A DNA stretch of 6,716 bases from DATDYA01 sp035289165. Lineage in GTDB: Bacteria > Patescibacteriota > Patescibacteriia > Magasanikbacterales > GWA2-37-8. Below, one piece after another: positions 1 through 6,421 of the stretch (positions within the stretch are counted from its first letter, which is position 1; each line of letters begins with the position of its first letter). The position numbers and the translations under genes were made by a program. The stretch lies in NCBI GenBank assembly GCA_035289165.1, contig DATDYA010000018.1, positions 1 through 6,716 of the forward strand, given 5' to 3'. Below the pieces are notes generated by a model. The model ran no database searches, had not been told where the DNA came from, and saw nothing but the letters and a program-made list of their open reading frames with translations.

Positions 1-135
1 GACGTAGGTATCGTCGGGTTGCATTCCGGTAGCCATAGTGCCCACCCCCTCGATCGCTTCTTTAGCGGGGGCCCAACACCGGTCAGACAGCTGGCCACTG
101 GTGGCGGCCAGTGTCGCGATTGCGACCCACCACAT
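1..135 (-). CDS. N-terminal part of an unidentified GC-rich gene, running off the left edge
   Basis: An open frame of 45 codons runs from an ATG at 135 leftward to base 1 without a stop, so only the N-terminus is present. It begins MWWVAIATLAATSG and continues with a more polar stretch ending in MQPDDTYV. The first 14 or so residues are hydrophobic and could be a signal peptide or membrane anchor, although no lysine or arginine precedes the hydrophobic core, which is atypical. The start is supported by a strong Shine-Dalgarno sequence, AAGGAG, six bases upstream. The gene is divergent from mutM. Its base composition is much richer in G and C than the neighbouring AT-rich genes, suggesting recent transfer or an assembly join. 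I do not recognise the family and assign no function. The plus strand is also open here, so the coding call rests mainly on the start signal. Confidence 0.45.
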   Translation of the reverse strand, partial: MWWVAIATLAATSGQLSDRCWAPAKEAIEGVGTMATGMQPDDTYV

Positions 136-141
136 GACGCG

Positions 142-147
142 CTCCTT
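142..147 (-). promoter_or_regulatory. Shine-Dalgarno site of the left-edge gene
   Basis: Read on the minus strand this is AAGGAG, followed by six bases and then the ATG at 135. It decides the start of the left-edge gene and contrasts with the other genes here, which mostly lack a good site. A small GC-rich inverted repeat (CGGGC at 151-155, GCCCG at 161-165, five-base loop) lies just upstream and could fold in the leader. Confidence 0.5.
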
Positions 148-265
148 CCCCGGGCTTATGGCCCGAAACGTCAAGAATTCATACCTATTTGGTACAATAA
201 CCCAAGTGTACAGTTAGTCAACGGGGGTGGGCCGTACATTTCTTATTATGCCTTTAAAAATGTTA

Positions 266-294
266 TTGATTTTACCCGTCTTTTAAAGTAAAAT
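266..294 (+). promoter_or_regulatory. Predicted sigma-70-type promoter of mutM and the ABC operon
   Basis: TTGATT at 266-271 (4 of 6 matches to TTGACA) and TAAAAT at 289-294 (5 of 6 matches to TATAAT) are separated by exactly 17 bases. The predicted transcription start near 301 leaves a leader of about 20 bases before the mutM ATG at 321. The surroundings are very AT-rich, so chance matches are possible. The spacing and position make this the best candidate for transcribing mutM and, by readthrough, the closely spaced transporter genes. Confidence 0.45.
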
Positions 295-320
295 TAGTTA
301 GTTAATCTAAAATTTGTTTT

Positions 321-1181
321 ATGCCGGAGTTACCAGAAGTTGAAACCATTCGCCGTGATCTGACGGAACATATTTTGAATAGAAAAATTACCGAAGTCCA
401 AGTACTGGCTCAAGAAAGTATTCGCGGATCTTATACTGGGTTCCAACGTGTTTTAAAAAATAATCGTTTCATCAAAATTGATCGGGTGGGTAAACTCCTT
501 ATTTTTGTCTTACCTAAAAAAACCTACCTTCTTACTCACTTAAAAATGACCGGCCAATTTATACTTGTCCAAAAAACCAAACGCCTTTCGGGTGGACACC
601 CATTTACTAATATTGAAGCGCCTTTACCTAATAAATTTACTCGGGTTATTTTTAATTTTGCCAACGGAGCCAAACTGTATTTCAATGATCTGCGGCGCTT
701 TGGTTATATGCAAATTGTAAACGAGGCCGGATTGGAAAAAACGCGCTCGCGATTTGGTCTTGAACCGCTAAGCACAGAATTTTCCTTAGTCCATTTTGCT
801 AATCTTTTAAAAAACAAAAAAACAAAACTGAAGGCTTTGCTTTTAGACCAAACTCTAATTGCCGGCTTAGGAAATATTTATGCCGATGAGGCTTGTTTTC
901 TGGCTGGTGTTTTACCCGGCCGCGCTTCCGGATCCTTGAAGGCCAGCGAAATAAAAAAACTGCAGGCGGCCTGTATTAAAGTATTGAAACTGGGGATAAA
1001 AAACCGGGGAACAAGTTTCAGTAACTATATAGATTTAAAAGGGCAAAAAGGTAAACACTATGAATTTCTAAATGTCTATGGCCGGAAAAATAAAAACTGT
1101 AAGAGATGTAAAAAACATACCATTAAAAAAATACGTCTAGTTGGTCGTGGGACACACTTTTGTCCGGCTTGTCAGAAATAA
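321..1181 (+). CDS. mutM: Formamidopyrimidine-DNA glycosylase (Fpg/MutM)
   Basis: This bifunctional base-excision repair enzyme removes oxidised purines such as 8-oxoguanine and formamidopyrimidines from DNA and nicks the abasic site by beta/delta elimination. The 286-residue length is near the family norm. It opens with MPELPEVET: after Met removal, the catalytic N-terminal proline and the following glutamate are present. K58 (VGKLL), LKMTGQ at 74-79 (damage-recognition methionine) and the void-filling loop DLRRFG at 123-128 are intact. The helix-two-turn-helix signature GLGNIYADEA is at 182-191. The C-terminal zinc finger has cysteines at 260, 263, 281 and 284, with R276 in the beta-hairpin; the central spacing is 17 residues, whereas 16 is usual. 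All key residues are visible, so it should be active. The ATG at 321 has no clear Shine-Dalgarno site, but the conserved MPELPEVE fixes the start. The next gene begins 24 bases downstream. Confidence 0.97.
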   Translation: MPELPEVETIRRDLTEHILNRKITEVQVLAQESIRGSYTGFQRVLKNNRFIKIDRVGKLLIFVLPKKTYLLTHLKMTGQFILVQKTKRLSGGHPFTNIEAPLPNKFTRVIFNFANGAKLYFNDLRRFGYMQIVNEAGLEKTRSRFGLEPLSTEFSLVHFANLLKNKKTKLKALLLDQTLIAGLGNIYADEACFLAGVLPGRASGSLKASEIKKLQAACIKVLKLGIKNRGTSFSNYIDLKGQKGKHYEFLNVYGRKNKNCKRCKKHTIKKIRLVGRGTHFCPACQK

Positions 1182-1205
1182 CGGGGTAGTCTATCATCTA
1201 GGAGT

Positions 1206-2003
1206 ATGACCAAATATTGGATTGTTTTTAAAAACCGGATTGGGACAATTTTTGCGTATCGACTAAATTTTTTTATTGGCCGTTTGCAGGGTCTCATTAT
1301 GATCCTGCTTTTGTATTTCCTCTGGGTCACTTTAGCTAAACAAACTGGTCGTTTTGCTGGTTTTACACCGGAAGAAATTGCGACCTATGTTCTTCTTGTG
1401 AACATTCTTCGGGCTTTTGTTTTTGGCAACCAAACCAGATTAATGGCCAGCGATATTAACAAAGGGACATTTTCGGTAAATCTAGTGAAACCGTTTAGTT
1501 CAGTTTCTTACTACTACTTTCACGAACTGGCGGAAAGGGTCATTGGAACCCTGGCCGCTATAGCGGAGACACTAGTTTTAACCTATTTACTTAAGATTAA
1601 TTGGGTTATACCCAATGGCTATACCGTCTGGATTTATTTTACTCTCGCCACCATCCTCGCCCAGTTGATCTATTTCTCTTTTAGCACCTTACTTAATTAC
1701 CTGGCTTTCTGGTCGCGCGAAGCCATGGGGCCACGCTTTTTATTTGAGTGGATTCTGGAATTTGCTTCGGGTGCCTATTTCCCACTTACCATCTTAATGG
1801 GTGGAGTGTTTTTTTCCATTCTCTACAAATTACCCTTTATCTACATGATCTACCACCCCATAATGATATTCTTACAAAAAGGGCCCGGCAGTGACATGCC
1901 GGTCGTTGTATACGGCGGAATAATTTGGTTGGTAATTTTAATAATATTAAATAGAATAATGTTCAATTTTGGCATCAAAAGATACACCAGTGAGGGAATA
2001 TGA
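1206..2003 (+). CDS. ABC-2 type transporter permease, first of three
   Basis: This is an integral membrane subunit of an ABC exporter, 265 residues with about six hydrophobic segments (roughly 22-43, 57-75, 111-130, 140-165, 190-215 and 232-250). A cytoplasmic-looking motif, DINKGTFSVNLVKP at 83-96, and the segment SGAYFPL at 188-194 recur in the sister permeases. The tail ends FGIKRYTSEGI, as is common in the uncharacterised ABC-2 permeases found beside COG4586-type ATPases (COG4587/COG3694 group). AGGAG precedes the ATG at 1206 by one base, closer than is ideal. The stop overlaps the next start as ATGA, indicating translational coupling. It is closest in layout to the third permease: same length, with motifs at identical residue numbers. 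The substrate cannot be told from sequence. The family assignment is from memory of these motifs. Confidence 0.85.
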   Translation: MTKYWIVFKNRIGTIFAYRLNFFIGRLQGLIMILLLYFLWVTLAKQTGRFAGFTPEEIATYVLLVNILRAFVFGNQTRLMASDINKGTFSVNLVKPFSSVSYYYFHELAERVIGTLAAIAETLVLTYLLKINWVIPNGYTVWIYFTLATILAQLIYFSFSTLLNYLAFWSREAMGPRFLFEWILEFASGAYFPLTILMGGVFFSILYKLPFIYMIYHPIMIFLQKGPGSDMPVVVYGGIIWLVILIILNRIMFNFGIKRYTSEGI

Positions 2004-2785
2004 AAAAACACGCTCGCGTTTGGCTACAACTTACCAATTGCGCTTTCATGAGCTACACCACGAACCGTCTAGATACCTTTAGTTATTTTATTGGTAAGAC
2101 TGTCCGCTTCGGCTTCTTCGCTCTCATGATTTTTTCCATCTTTAGATTTACCGACAATATTTCCGGCTATGGAAAATATGAAGCTTTATTGTTTTTCCTA
2201 ACTTTTAACCTAATCGATTCCTTGAGCCAAGCCTTGTTCCGCGGTGTGTATGTCTTCAAACCTGACGTGCAACGTGGACAGTTGGATTATCTTTTGCCCA
2301 AGCCGGTTAACACTTTATTCTACATTCTTTCCCGCTTGACCGATATGCTGGATATAATTTTCAGTTTATTGTTAATTGTTCTGACGATGCTTGTTATTCA
2401 ACGACTACCAATTACTTGGGGCGGGGTGGAAATGGGCTGGTACACGGTACTGATTATTCTCGGACTTTTGATTATAATAGGCATTCACATCTTAACCGTG
2501 GCGATTACAATTCGGACTGAAGAAAGTGATAGTATCATCTGGTTATACCGCCGCGGCCTATATCTCGGTAGTTTCCCTCCGGAAATATTTAATTCTACCG
2601 GCCAATTCCTATTCACTTATATCCTGCCAATCTTTGTGATTGTGGCTTTCCCAGTAAAAGCGTTATTGGGGTTATTAGATTGGCAAAATATTTTAGCCGC
2701 ACTAGGGTTAACTATCCTCTGGTTAGGAGGAGCAATTTTGTTTTGGAAAAGCAGTTTAAAAAAATATTCCAGTGCTTCCAGCTAG
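2000..2785 (+). CDS. ABC-2 type transporter permease, second of three
   Basis: A 261-residue polytopic membrane protein with hydrophobic segments near 36-53, 60-80, 117-134, 147-170, 203-224 and 229-249. It is the most divergent of the three permeases but keeps the shared motif as DVQRGQLDYLLPKP at 89-102 and an F-P pair at 192-193, the same position as YFP in its sisters. It resembles the COG3694 group (uncharacterised ABC-type permeases). The ATG at 2000 lies inside the stop of the previous gene (four-base ATGA overlap), and a GAGGG stretch just upstream may serve as ribosome binding site. Its stop at 2783-2785 is one base before the ATG of the third permease. Such tight packing suggests stoichiometric synthesis of a complex. 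The transported substrate is unknown. Confidence 0.83.
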   Translation: MKKHARVWLQLTNCAFMSYTTNRLDTFSYFIGKTVRFGFFALMIFSIFRFTDNISGYGKYEALLFFLTFNLIDSLSQALFRGVYVFKPDVQRGQLDYLLPKPVNTLFYILSRLTDMLDIIFSLLLIVLTMLVIQRLPITWGGVEMGWYTVLIILGLLIIIGIHILTVAITIRTEESDSIIWLYRRGLYLGSFPPEIFNSTGQFLFTYILPIFVIVAFPVKALLGLLDWQNILAALGLTILWLGGAILFWKSSLKKYSSASS

Positions 2786-2786
2786 T

Positions 2787-3581
2787 ATGGGAAAATACCT
2801 AACAATTATTAAAACCGCCTGGCAAAGATCAATGGCCTACCGATTCGATATTATCGCCTACCGAGTTGGCGACCTAGCGGAAATGTTAATCATTATTTTA
2901 ATGTGGTCAGCAATTTATGATGGTAACACTAAGATCGGTAACTATACTCTACCGGAGATGCTGACTTATCTTATAATCGGGAACCTCGTCGCGGTTTTAC
3001 TCCGTAATTTTTTATACGAGGTGGTAGCCAAGGATATTAAAGACGGCTTACTTTCCGCTCACTTACTCAAACCGATTTCTTACTTTCGTTATATTCTCGT
3101 GCGCGAAATCGGCCGGATCGCCATGGTGACCATGATTTCAGGCGCGACCCAACTAGTTGTTACGGTGTTTTTCATTGACCAGATAATAATCAACAACGAC
3201 CTAATGGTAATTAGTGTGATTATTTTAATGGTGATCCTGGCTTTTGTTATTGAGATGCTCATTTCCTATCTCTCCGGACTAATTACCTTCTGGCAAGACG
3301 AGGTGAACGGACTAAACTTTATTATCTTACGACTTCGAAAATTCTTTGCTGGTGGCTATTTCCCCTTAAATCTCTTGCCACCCTGGTTTTTAACAACAAG
3401 TTTTCTATTACCTTTTGCTTATAGTTTTTTTGTCCCCGCCCAAATTTATCTAGGCCGGTTATCCATCCAGGCTGGGCTTAAAGGTATTCTGGTCGAGATG
3501 GTCTGGATTGTTCTGTTATATATTTTTATAAAAATCACCTGGCACTTTGGCATTAAAAAATATGAAGGGGTGGGAATTTAA
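2787..3581 (+). CDS. ABC-2 type transporter permease, third of three
   Basis: A 264-residue membrane protein with hydrophobic segments near 31-45, 57-75, 111-130, 138-165, 197-218 and 233-250. It matches the first permease in plan: MGKY versus MTKY at the start, DIKDGLLSAHLLKP at 83-96 versus DINKGTFSVNLVKP at 83-96, AGGYFPL versus SGAYFPL both at 188-194, and tail FGIKKYEGVGI versus FGIKRYTSEGI. This register is why I choose the ATG at 2787; a GTG at 2772 would add five residues (MLPAS) and overlap the previous gene. Neither start has a convincing Shine-Dalgarno site. The first and third permeases probably arose by duplication and may occupy equivalent positions in the complex. The ATPase follows after 21 bases. 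Substrate unknown. Confidence 0.83.
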   Translation: MGKYLTIIKTAWQRSMAYRFDIIAYRVGDLAEMLIIILMWSAIYDGNTKIGNYTLPEMLTYLIIGNLVAVLLRNFLYEVVAKDIKDGLLSAHLLKPISYFRYILVREIGRIAMVTMISGATQLVVTVFFIDQIIINNDLMVISVIILMVILAFVIEMLISYLSGLITFWQDEVNGLNFIILRLRKFFAGGYFPLNLLPPWFLTTSFLLPFAYSFFVPAQIYLGRLSIQAGLKGILVEMVWIVLLYIFIKITWHFGIKKYEGVGI

Positions 3582-3602
3582 AAAATAATTAATTTTAATC
3601 TT

Positions 3603-4574
3603 ATGGCTACTATTGAAGTAAACGGGCTGTCTAAAACTTACGAGTACTATAAAAAACAGGCGGGGTTATGGAACTCATTAAAGAGTTTATTCCATCGTCA
3701 AAAACTATTTACCAACGCAGTAAACAAAATTAATTTTACAATTGAAGAGGGTGAAATGGTGGGGTTTCTTGGGCCAAATGGCGCCGGCAAAACGACTACT
3801 CTAAAAATGTTGTCCGGCATCCTCTACCCGACAAGTGGCGATACGAAAGTTTTAGGCTATACCCCATGGAAAAGACAGGCGGTATTCCAGAAACAATTCG
3901 CTCTGGTCATGGGTCAGAAAAACCAACTCTGGTGGGATTTACCGGCCATGGAAAGTTTTATCTTAAACAAAGAAATCTACGAGATCCCAAAAGATCAATT
4001 TAACAAAACACTAGAAGAGCTTACTGCTCTACTAGATATTAAAGATATTCTAGAAATTCCTGTCCGTAAATTATCTCTCGGCCAAAGAATGAAATGTGAA
4101 CTGGTGGCCGCTCTCATCCACTCTCCTAAAGTGCTACTTCTTGACGAACCAACCATTGGTTTGGATGTGGTGTCACAAAATAATATTAGAGAATTTTTAA
4201 AGAAGTACAACAAAGAGAAAAAAATTACGATTGTTTTGACTTCACACTACATGGAAGATGTTGAGGCTTTGTGTGATAGAGTTATAATTATTAATCACGG
4301 CAGTATTATTTATGATGGCCAATTAAAAAAACTAATTGACCAACATGTCCATCACAAGATACTAGAGGTTACGTTTACCGAACCGGTTACGAATGACAAT
4401 CTAAACAAATTGGGAAAAATTAAAGAAAAAACTGACCTACGGGTTGTGTTGGAAGTACCAAAAACCGAAGCAAAACAAGTGGCGATTAAACTTTTAAATG
4501 ACTTCCCAGTTGATGACATCCTAATCAACGAGGTGGAGATTGACCAGGTGATTAGGAATGTATTTACAAAGTAA
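3603..4574 (+). CDS. ABC transporter ATP-binding protein (COG4586-like)
   Basis: This cytoplasmic nucleotide-binding subunit hydrolyses ATP to drive the three permeases encoded just upstream. In 323 residues it has Walker A GPNGAGKTT at 57-65, Q-loop glutamine Q105, the signature LSLGQ at 157-161, Walker B VLLLDEP at 177-183, D-loop GLD at 186-188 and the switch histidine H215. All catalytic elements are present, so it should be functional. The sequence LSLGQRMKCELVAAL around the signature, and the roughly 85-residue tail after the nucleotide-binding core, fit the COG4586 group of uncharacterised export ATPases that accompany COG4587/COG3694 permeases. The ATG at 3603 sits 21 bases after the third permease, in an AT-rich spacer without a Shine-Dalgarno site. 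It is the last gene of the operon, with a strong terminator 18 bases after its stop. Confidence 0.93.
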   Translation: MATIEVNGLSKTYEYYKKQAGLWNSLKSLFHRQKLFTNAVNKINFTIEEGEMVGFLGPNGAGKTTTLKMLSGILYPTSGDTKVLGYTPWKRQAVFQKQFALVMGQKNQLWWDLPAMESFILNKEIYEIPKDQFNKTLEELTALLDIKDILEIPVRKLSLGQRMKCELVAALIHSPKVLLLDEPTIGLDVVSQNNIREFLKKYNKEKKITIVLTSHYMEDVEALCDRVIIINHGSIIYDGQLKKLIDQHVHHKILEVTFTEPVTNDNLNKLGKIKEKTDLRVVLEVPKTEAKQVAIKLLNDFPVDDILINEVEIDQVIRNVFTK

Positions 4575-4591
4575 ATCAAAAACTTACTTAT

Positions 4592-4617
4592 AGTACCGTC
4601 TGTCGGTACTTTTTTTT
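4592..4617 (+). terminator. Intrinsic terminator of the mutM-ABC operon
   Basis: A perfect 7-base-pair stem (AGTACCG at 4592-4598, CGGTACT at 4604-4610) with a 5-base loop is followed by an uninterrupted T run (4610-4617). It sits between the ATPase stop and the convergent RT stop at 4619-4621, so it ends the plus-strand operon. In the minus direction there is no comparable T run directly after the stem. Confidence 0.88.
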
Positions 4618-4618
4618 A

Positions 4619-5629
4619 TTAAAAACTTCTACCAAAAAGCCAATAAATATTTAATAGATCATTTTTAATTTTGAAAGTATTGCCACGATTGAGCAACCCG
4701 AGGTAGGACTGCAATACTACTGGCAACGGTTGATCGGAAATCCTCCTAAACATTCTTTGTTTAGTTTTCACTCTCAACTTTTTATAATCAGGGAAGTGTA
4801 CCCACCCGAGAAAATCCACACCCGAAGCGTGAGTTTTTAAGGTTATCTTTGTGGGGTGCAAGGTTAAATTTAATTTATTCAAAAGAAACACACGCATTGG
4901 CTCAATAATGTTGTCCAACCATTTTTTGTCACGGGAAAAAACTACAAAATCATCAGCATATCTGAAATAATGCTTGGCTTTGAATTTATGCTTTGCCCAC
5001 TGATCAAAAACATTCATATAAACATTGGCAAAAAGCTGGGAAGTAAGATTGCCAAGTGGCAACCCGACATGCTGTTTTTTCTCACTGTGGTAACTGTCAA
5101 TCACATTGGTAAGAAGCCACATTATATCTTGGTCGGGAATATAATCGGCTAAAATATCCAACAAAATTTTATGATCAATGCTATCAAAAAACTTTTTAAT
5201 ATCACACTTTAACACCCAGCACGTTTTAGTATTATTTTTACTTACGCCATATGACTTAACATCAAAACTTTCAATCGCCTTATAGACGCCCTTGTCCAAC
5301 CGACAAGAATAGGAGTCGCTTATAAACGTTCTTTCAAAAAATGGGTACAACAGCCGGTAAATAGCATGGTGAAGCAATCTGTCCCTGACTTTGGCTTTGC
5401 GGATGTGCCTACGTTTGGGGTCGTTAATATAAAAACTGTGATAACCGCCGTGCCGATAAGTTTTATTGGCTAAGTCATCGTATAAATTTGTGATGTTATC
5501 AAGCAGATTCATTTCAAAAGTTTGTACATCAAGTTTGCTACTTTTACCCACCAAAAACTCTGCCCACGCCGAAAACAGGTTATTTAATTCAATAATGTCA
5601 TTATAACTATGGCTCAATTTAATTTTCAT
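4619..5629 (-). CDS. DGR reverse transcriptase
   Basis: This RNA-directed DNA polymerase copies the template-repeat RNA into adenine-mutagenised cDNA. In 336 residues the RT motifs appear in order: motif 1 region with RHIRKAKVRDRLLHHAIYRL at 74-93; motif 2 DSYSCRLDKG at 105-114; motif 3/A LKCDIKKFFDSIDH at 140-153; motif 4/B GLPLGNLTSQ at 189-198; the catalytic YADD at 224-227; and VDFLGW at 271-276. The GNLTSQ form of motif 4 (GxxxSQ) is the hallmark separating DGR RTs from group II intron RTs, which usually have QGxxxSP. No maturase or endonuclease domain follows. The ATG at 5629 gives MKIKLSHSYNDII, which I judge the natural start. ATGs at 5641 and 5722 are possible, but the extra residues look non-conserved and antisense to avd. 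No good Shine-Dalgarno site is seen. The gene converges on the ABC operon and its 5' end overlaps divergent avd. Confidence 0.95.
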   Translation of the reverse strand: MKIKLSHSYNDIIELNNLFSAWAEFLVGKSSKLDVQTFEMNLLDNITNLYDDLANKTYRHGGYHSFYINDPKRRHIRKAKVRDRLLHHAIYRLLYPFFERTFISDSYSCRLDKGVYKAIESFDVKSYGVSKNNTKTCWVLKCDIKKFFDSIDHKILLDILADYIPDQDIMWLLTNVIDSYHSEKKQHVGLPLGNLTSQLFANVYMNVFDQWAKHKFKAKHYFRYADDFVVFSRDKKWLDNIIEPMRVFLLNKLNLTLHPTKITLKTHASGVDFLGWVHFPDYKKLRVKTKQRMFRRISDQPLPVVLQSYLGLLNRGNTFKIKNDLLNIYWLFGRSF

Positions 5630-6019
5630 ACGCAGGCACATAATACTTACACCCAAGAGGATATCCCAATCATAGCAAAACTCAATGAGGGATACAAACT
5701 GTGGCATTCTTTTTTTGTCCATTTGTCGAAGATAACTCGTTATACTTTGGGAGAAAAAATAGACAATCTCTTTACTGACTGTTTAGAAATTGCTTTGCTT
5801 GCCAGTTATCGGCCAAAAGACAAAAAACAAGAATTGATAGAACAGTTAAACGCCAAGTTTGATACGCTCAAATTCTTTGTAAAGTTGTTGTGGGAAATCA
5901 AGGAAATTGACACTAATAAAATGACAGCTCTATCAATTCCCTTGACCGAGGTTGGACGAATGATCGGTGGGTGGATAAAGTTGTTCAAAGAAAATCCGGT
6001 GCAGAAAAATTTGTTATAA
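5609..6019 (+). CDS. avd: DGR accessory variability determinant (Avd-like four-helix bundle protein)
   Basis: Avd proteins are small, basic, pentameric four-helix bundles that bind the DGR reverse transcriptase and template RNA and are needed for mutagenic retrohoming. This 136-residue product is mostly helical: helices are predicted near 20-36, 46-67, 70-97 and 102-127. It carries the family-like segment KITRYTLGEKIDNLF at 41-55 and ends in a basic stretch. The size and position, between RT and TR, fit. The ATG at 5609 is the only standard start between an in-frame stop at 5585-5587 and the conserved part; the first 17 or so residues look non-conserved, and no Shine-Dalgarno site is visible. 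Unlike the textbook DGR, avd lies on the strand opposite TR, RT and target gene, and its first 21 bases overlap the start of the RT gene. Its stop overlaps the T tract of the TR-RNA terminator. Confidence 0.88.
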   Translation: MAQFNFHTQAHNTYTQEDIPIIAKLNEGYKLWHSFFVHLSKITRYTLGEKIDNLFTDCLEIALLASYRPKDKKQELIEQLNAKFDTLKFFVKLLWEIKEIDTNKMTALSIPLTEVGRMIGGWIKLFKENPVQKNLL

Positions 6020-6046
6020 AGAAACTCCCTCAACATTGTGAGGGAG
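6018..6046 (-). terminator. Putative terminator of the template-repeat RNA
   Basis: Perfect 8-base-pair arms (CTCCCTCA at 6025-6032, TGAGGGAG at 6039-6046) enclose a 6-base loop. On the minus strand the stem is followed by TTTCTTTA, a T-rich tail expected of an intrinsic terminator; on the plus strand no T run follows. It begins 13 bases past the TR, so the TR transcript would end at about 6018, tail to tail with avd. It might instead (or also) be a structural element needed for cDNA priming, since sequence 3' of the TR is required in the Bordetella phage DGR. Confidence 0.6.
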
Positions 6047-6059
6047 AATGACTGAACTA

Positions 6060-6185
6060 GCGGACGGCGAGGAAGCGGCAGTTCTCGTTCCAGTCGTTGT
6101 CGAACCAGTTGAGGTTGAGGTTGCGCCTGGAGCCGTTCCGGTTGAGGTAGGGCACGTTGCGGTTGCCGTTCGGGTTGACCCAGGA
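6060..6185 (-). repeat. DGR template repeat (TR)
   Basis: These 126 bases align without gaps to the variable repeat at 6591-6716 (offset 531), with 108 identities and 18 differences. In minus-strand sense every difference is at a TR adenine (plus-strand T): 14 A-to-T, 4 A-to-G, no A-to-C. The TR has 29 minus-strand adenines, and 24 of them sit in 12 AAC codons, the design expected of DGR templates because AAC can mutate to many amino acids but never to a stop. Conceptual translation gives segments such as NPNGNRNVPYLNRNG and WFDNDWNENCRFLAVR. GC content is about 63%, well above the flanks. The true 5' limit lies at or beyond 6185, because the matching VR is cut by the window edge. The 3' limit is sharp, with identity ending at 6060 just before an in-frame TAG. 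Confidence 0.97.
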
Positions 6186-6200
6186 CGAGCCGTCAAAATA

Positions 6201-6284
6201 TATAAGATATCGTCTGCACCACTGCCCTTTGAATACTCGCGGGGCTGTATTTTAGTCGGGAATTTTTTCCACTGATATCTTATA
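6201..6284. repeat. 11-base inverted repeat flanking the region upstream of the TR
   Basis: TATAAGATATC at 6201-6211 is the exact reverse complement of GATATCTTATA at 6274-6284, with 62 bases between. In the template transcript the arms would pair as an 11-base-pair stem directly 5' of the TR. The distal arm overlaps a candidate -10 element (6279-6287). The function is unknown; it could shape the TR RNA or bind a protein. Being AT-rich, part of the match could be chance. Confidence 0.5.
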
Positions 6285-6287
6285 CCA
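6279..6287 (-). promoter_or_regulatory. Alternative extended -10 candidate close to the TR
   Basis: On the minus strand this reads TGGTATAAG, that is TG-N-TATAAG, one mismatch from the extended -10 consensus. No good -35 lies at the usual distance. A start near 6272 would yield a template RNA of about 255 bases. It lies in one arm of the inverted repeat, so it may be only that repeat. Confidence 0.3.
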
Positions 6288-6421
6288 AGTTCATCATTTT
6301 GAAACACGACAACAGCACTCTAAACAAAGCCTTGACCTTATTTACTCTCACTTATTGTTGTGTTCAGATTTCAATCGCCCAAAGCCGTAACCGTGGACAG
6401 AAGCATCTACTTTCCGAATGT

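Larger units (their letters stand above)
6018..6415 (-). ncRNA. Predicted DGR template RNA transcript
   Basis: This is an inferred transcription unit. It starts near 6415, downstream of a consensus extended -10 element (6422-6430), and ends at the hairpin plus T tract (6018-6046). It contains the whole TR and about 220 bases of non-coding leader. A shorter form starting near 6272 from a second candidate element (6279-6287) is also possible. The RNA would be the substrate that the RT copies. The boundaries are predictions from motifs only; the TR content is directly supported. Confidence 0.4.

Noticed and set aside
19..291. Plus-strand open frame of about 90 codons from a TTG
   Set aside because: It has no ribosome site, straddles the GC-rich/AT-rich boundary, is rich in Pro and Gly in a way typical of a shadow of GC-rich DNA, and overlaps the better supported minus-strand start at 135.
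3995..4213. Minus-strand open frame inside the ABC ATPase gene
   Set aside because: It is antisense to the signature and Walker B coding region of a clearly functional gene; Ser-rich shadow composition.
4619..5629. Group II intron or retron origin for the RT
   Set aside because: There is no maturase or HNH domain, no intron-like RNA domain V was noticed, motif 4 is GxxxSQ, and TR, VR and Avd are present.
5630..5722. Extra 31 N-terminal residues for the reverse transcriptase, starting at 5722
   Set aside because: The recognisable RT N-terminus begins near the ATG at 5629; the upstream residues are antisense to conserved avd sequence and no ribosome site supports them.
6048..6275. Plus-strand open frame rich in Val and Glu across the TR
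   Set aside because: It is the complement of the AAC-rich template; the repetitive Val/Glu/Pro composition comes from GTT runs, and no family is recognisable.
6014..6307. Minus-strand open frame beginning MFQNDELG and passing through the TR
   Set aside because: Within the TR it is out of frame with the VR protein and becomes a Thr/Ser/Gly-rich run caused by repeated AAC codons read in another frame; it looks like a by-product of the template.
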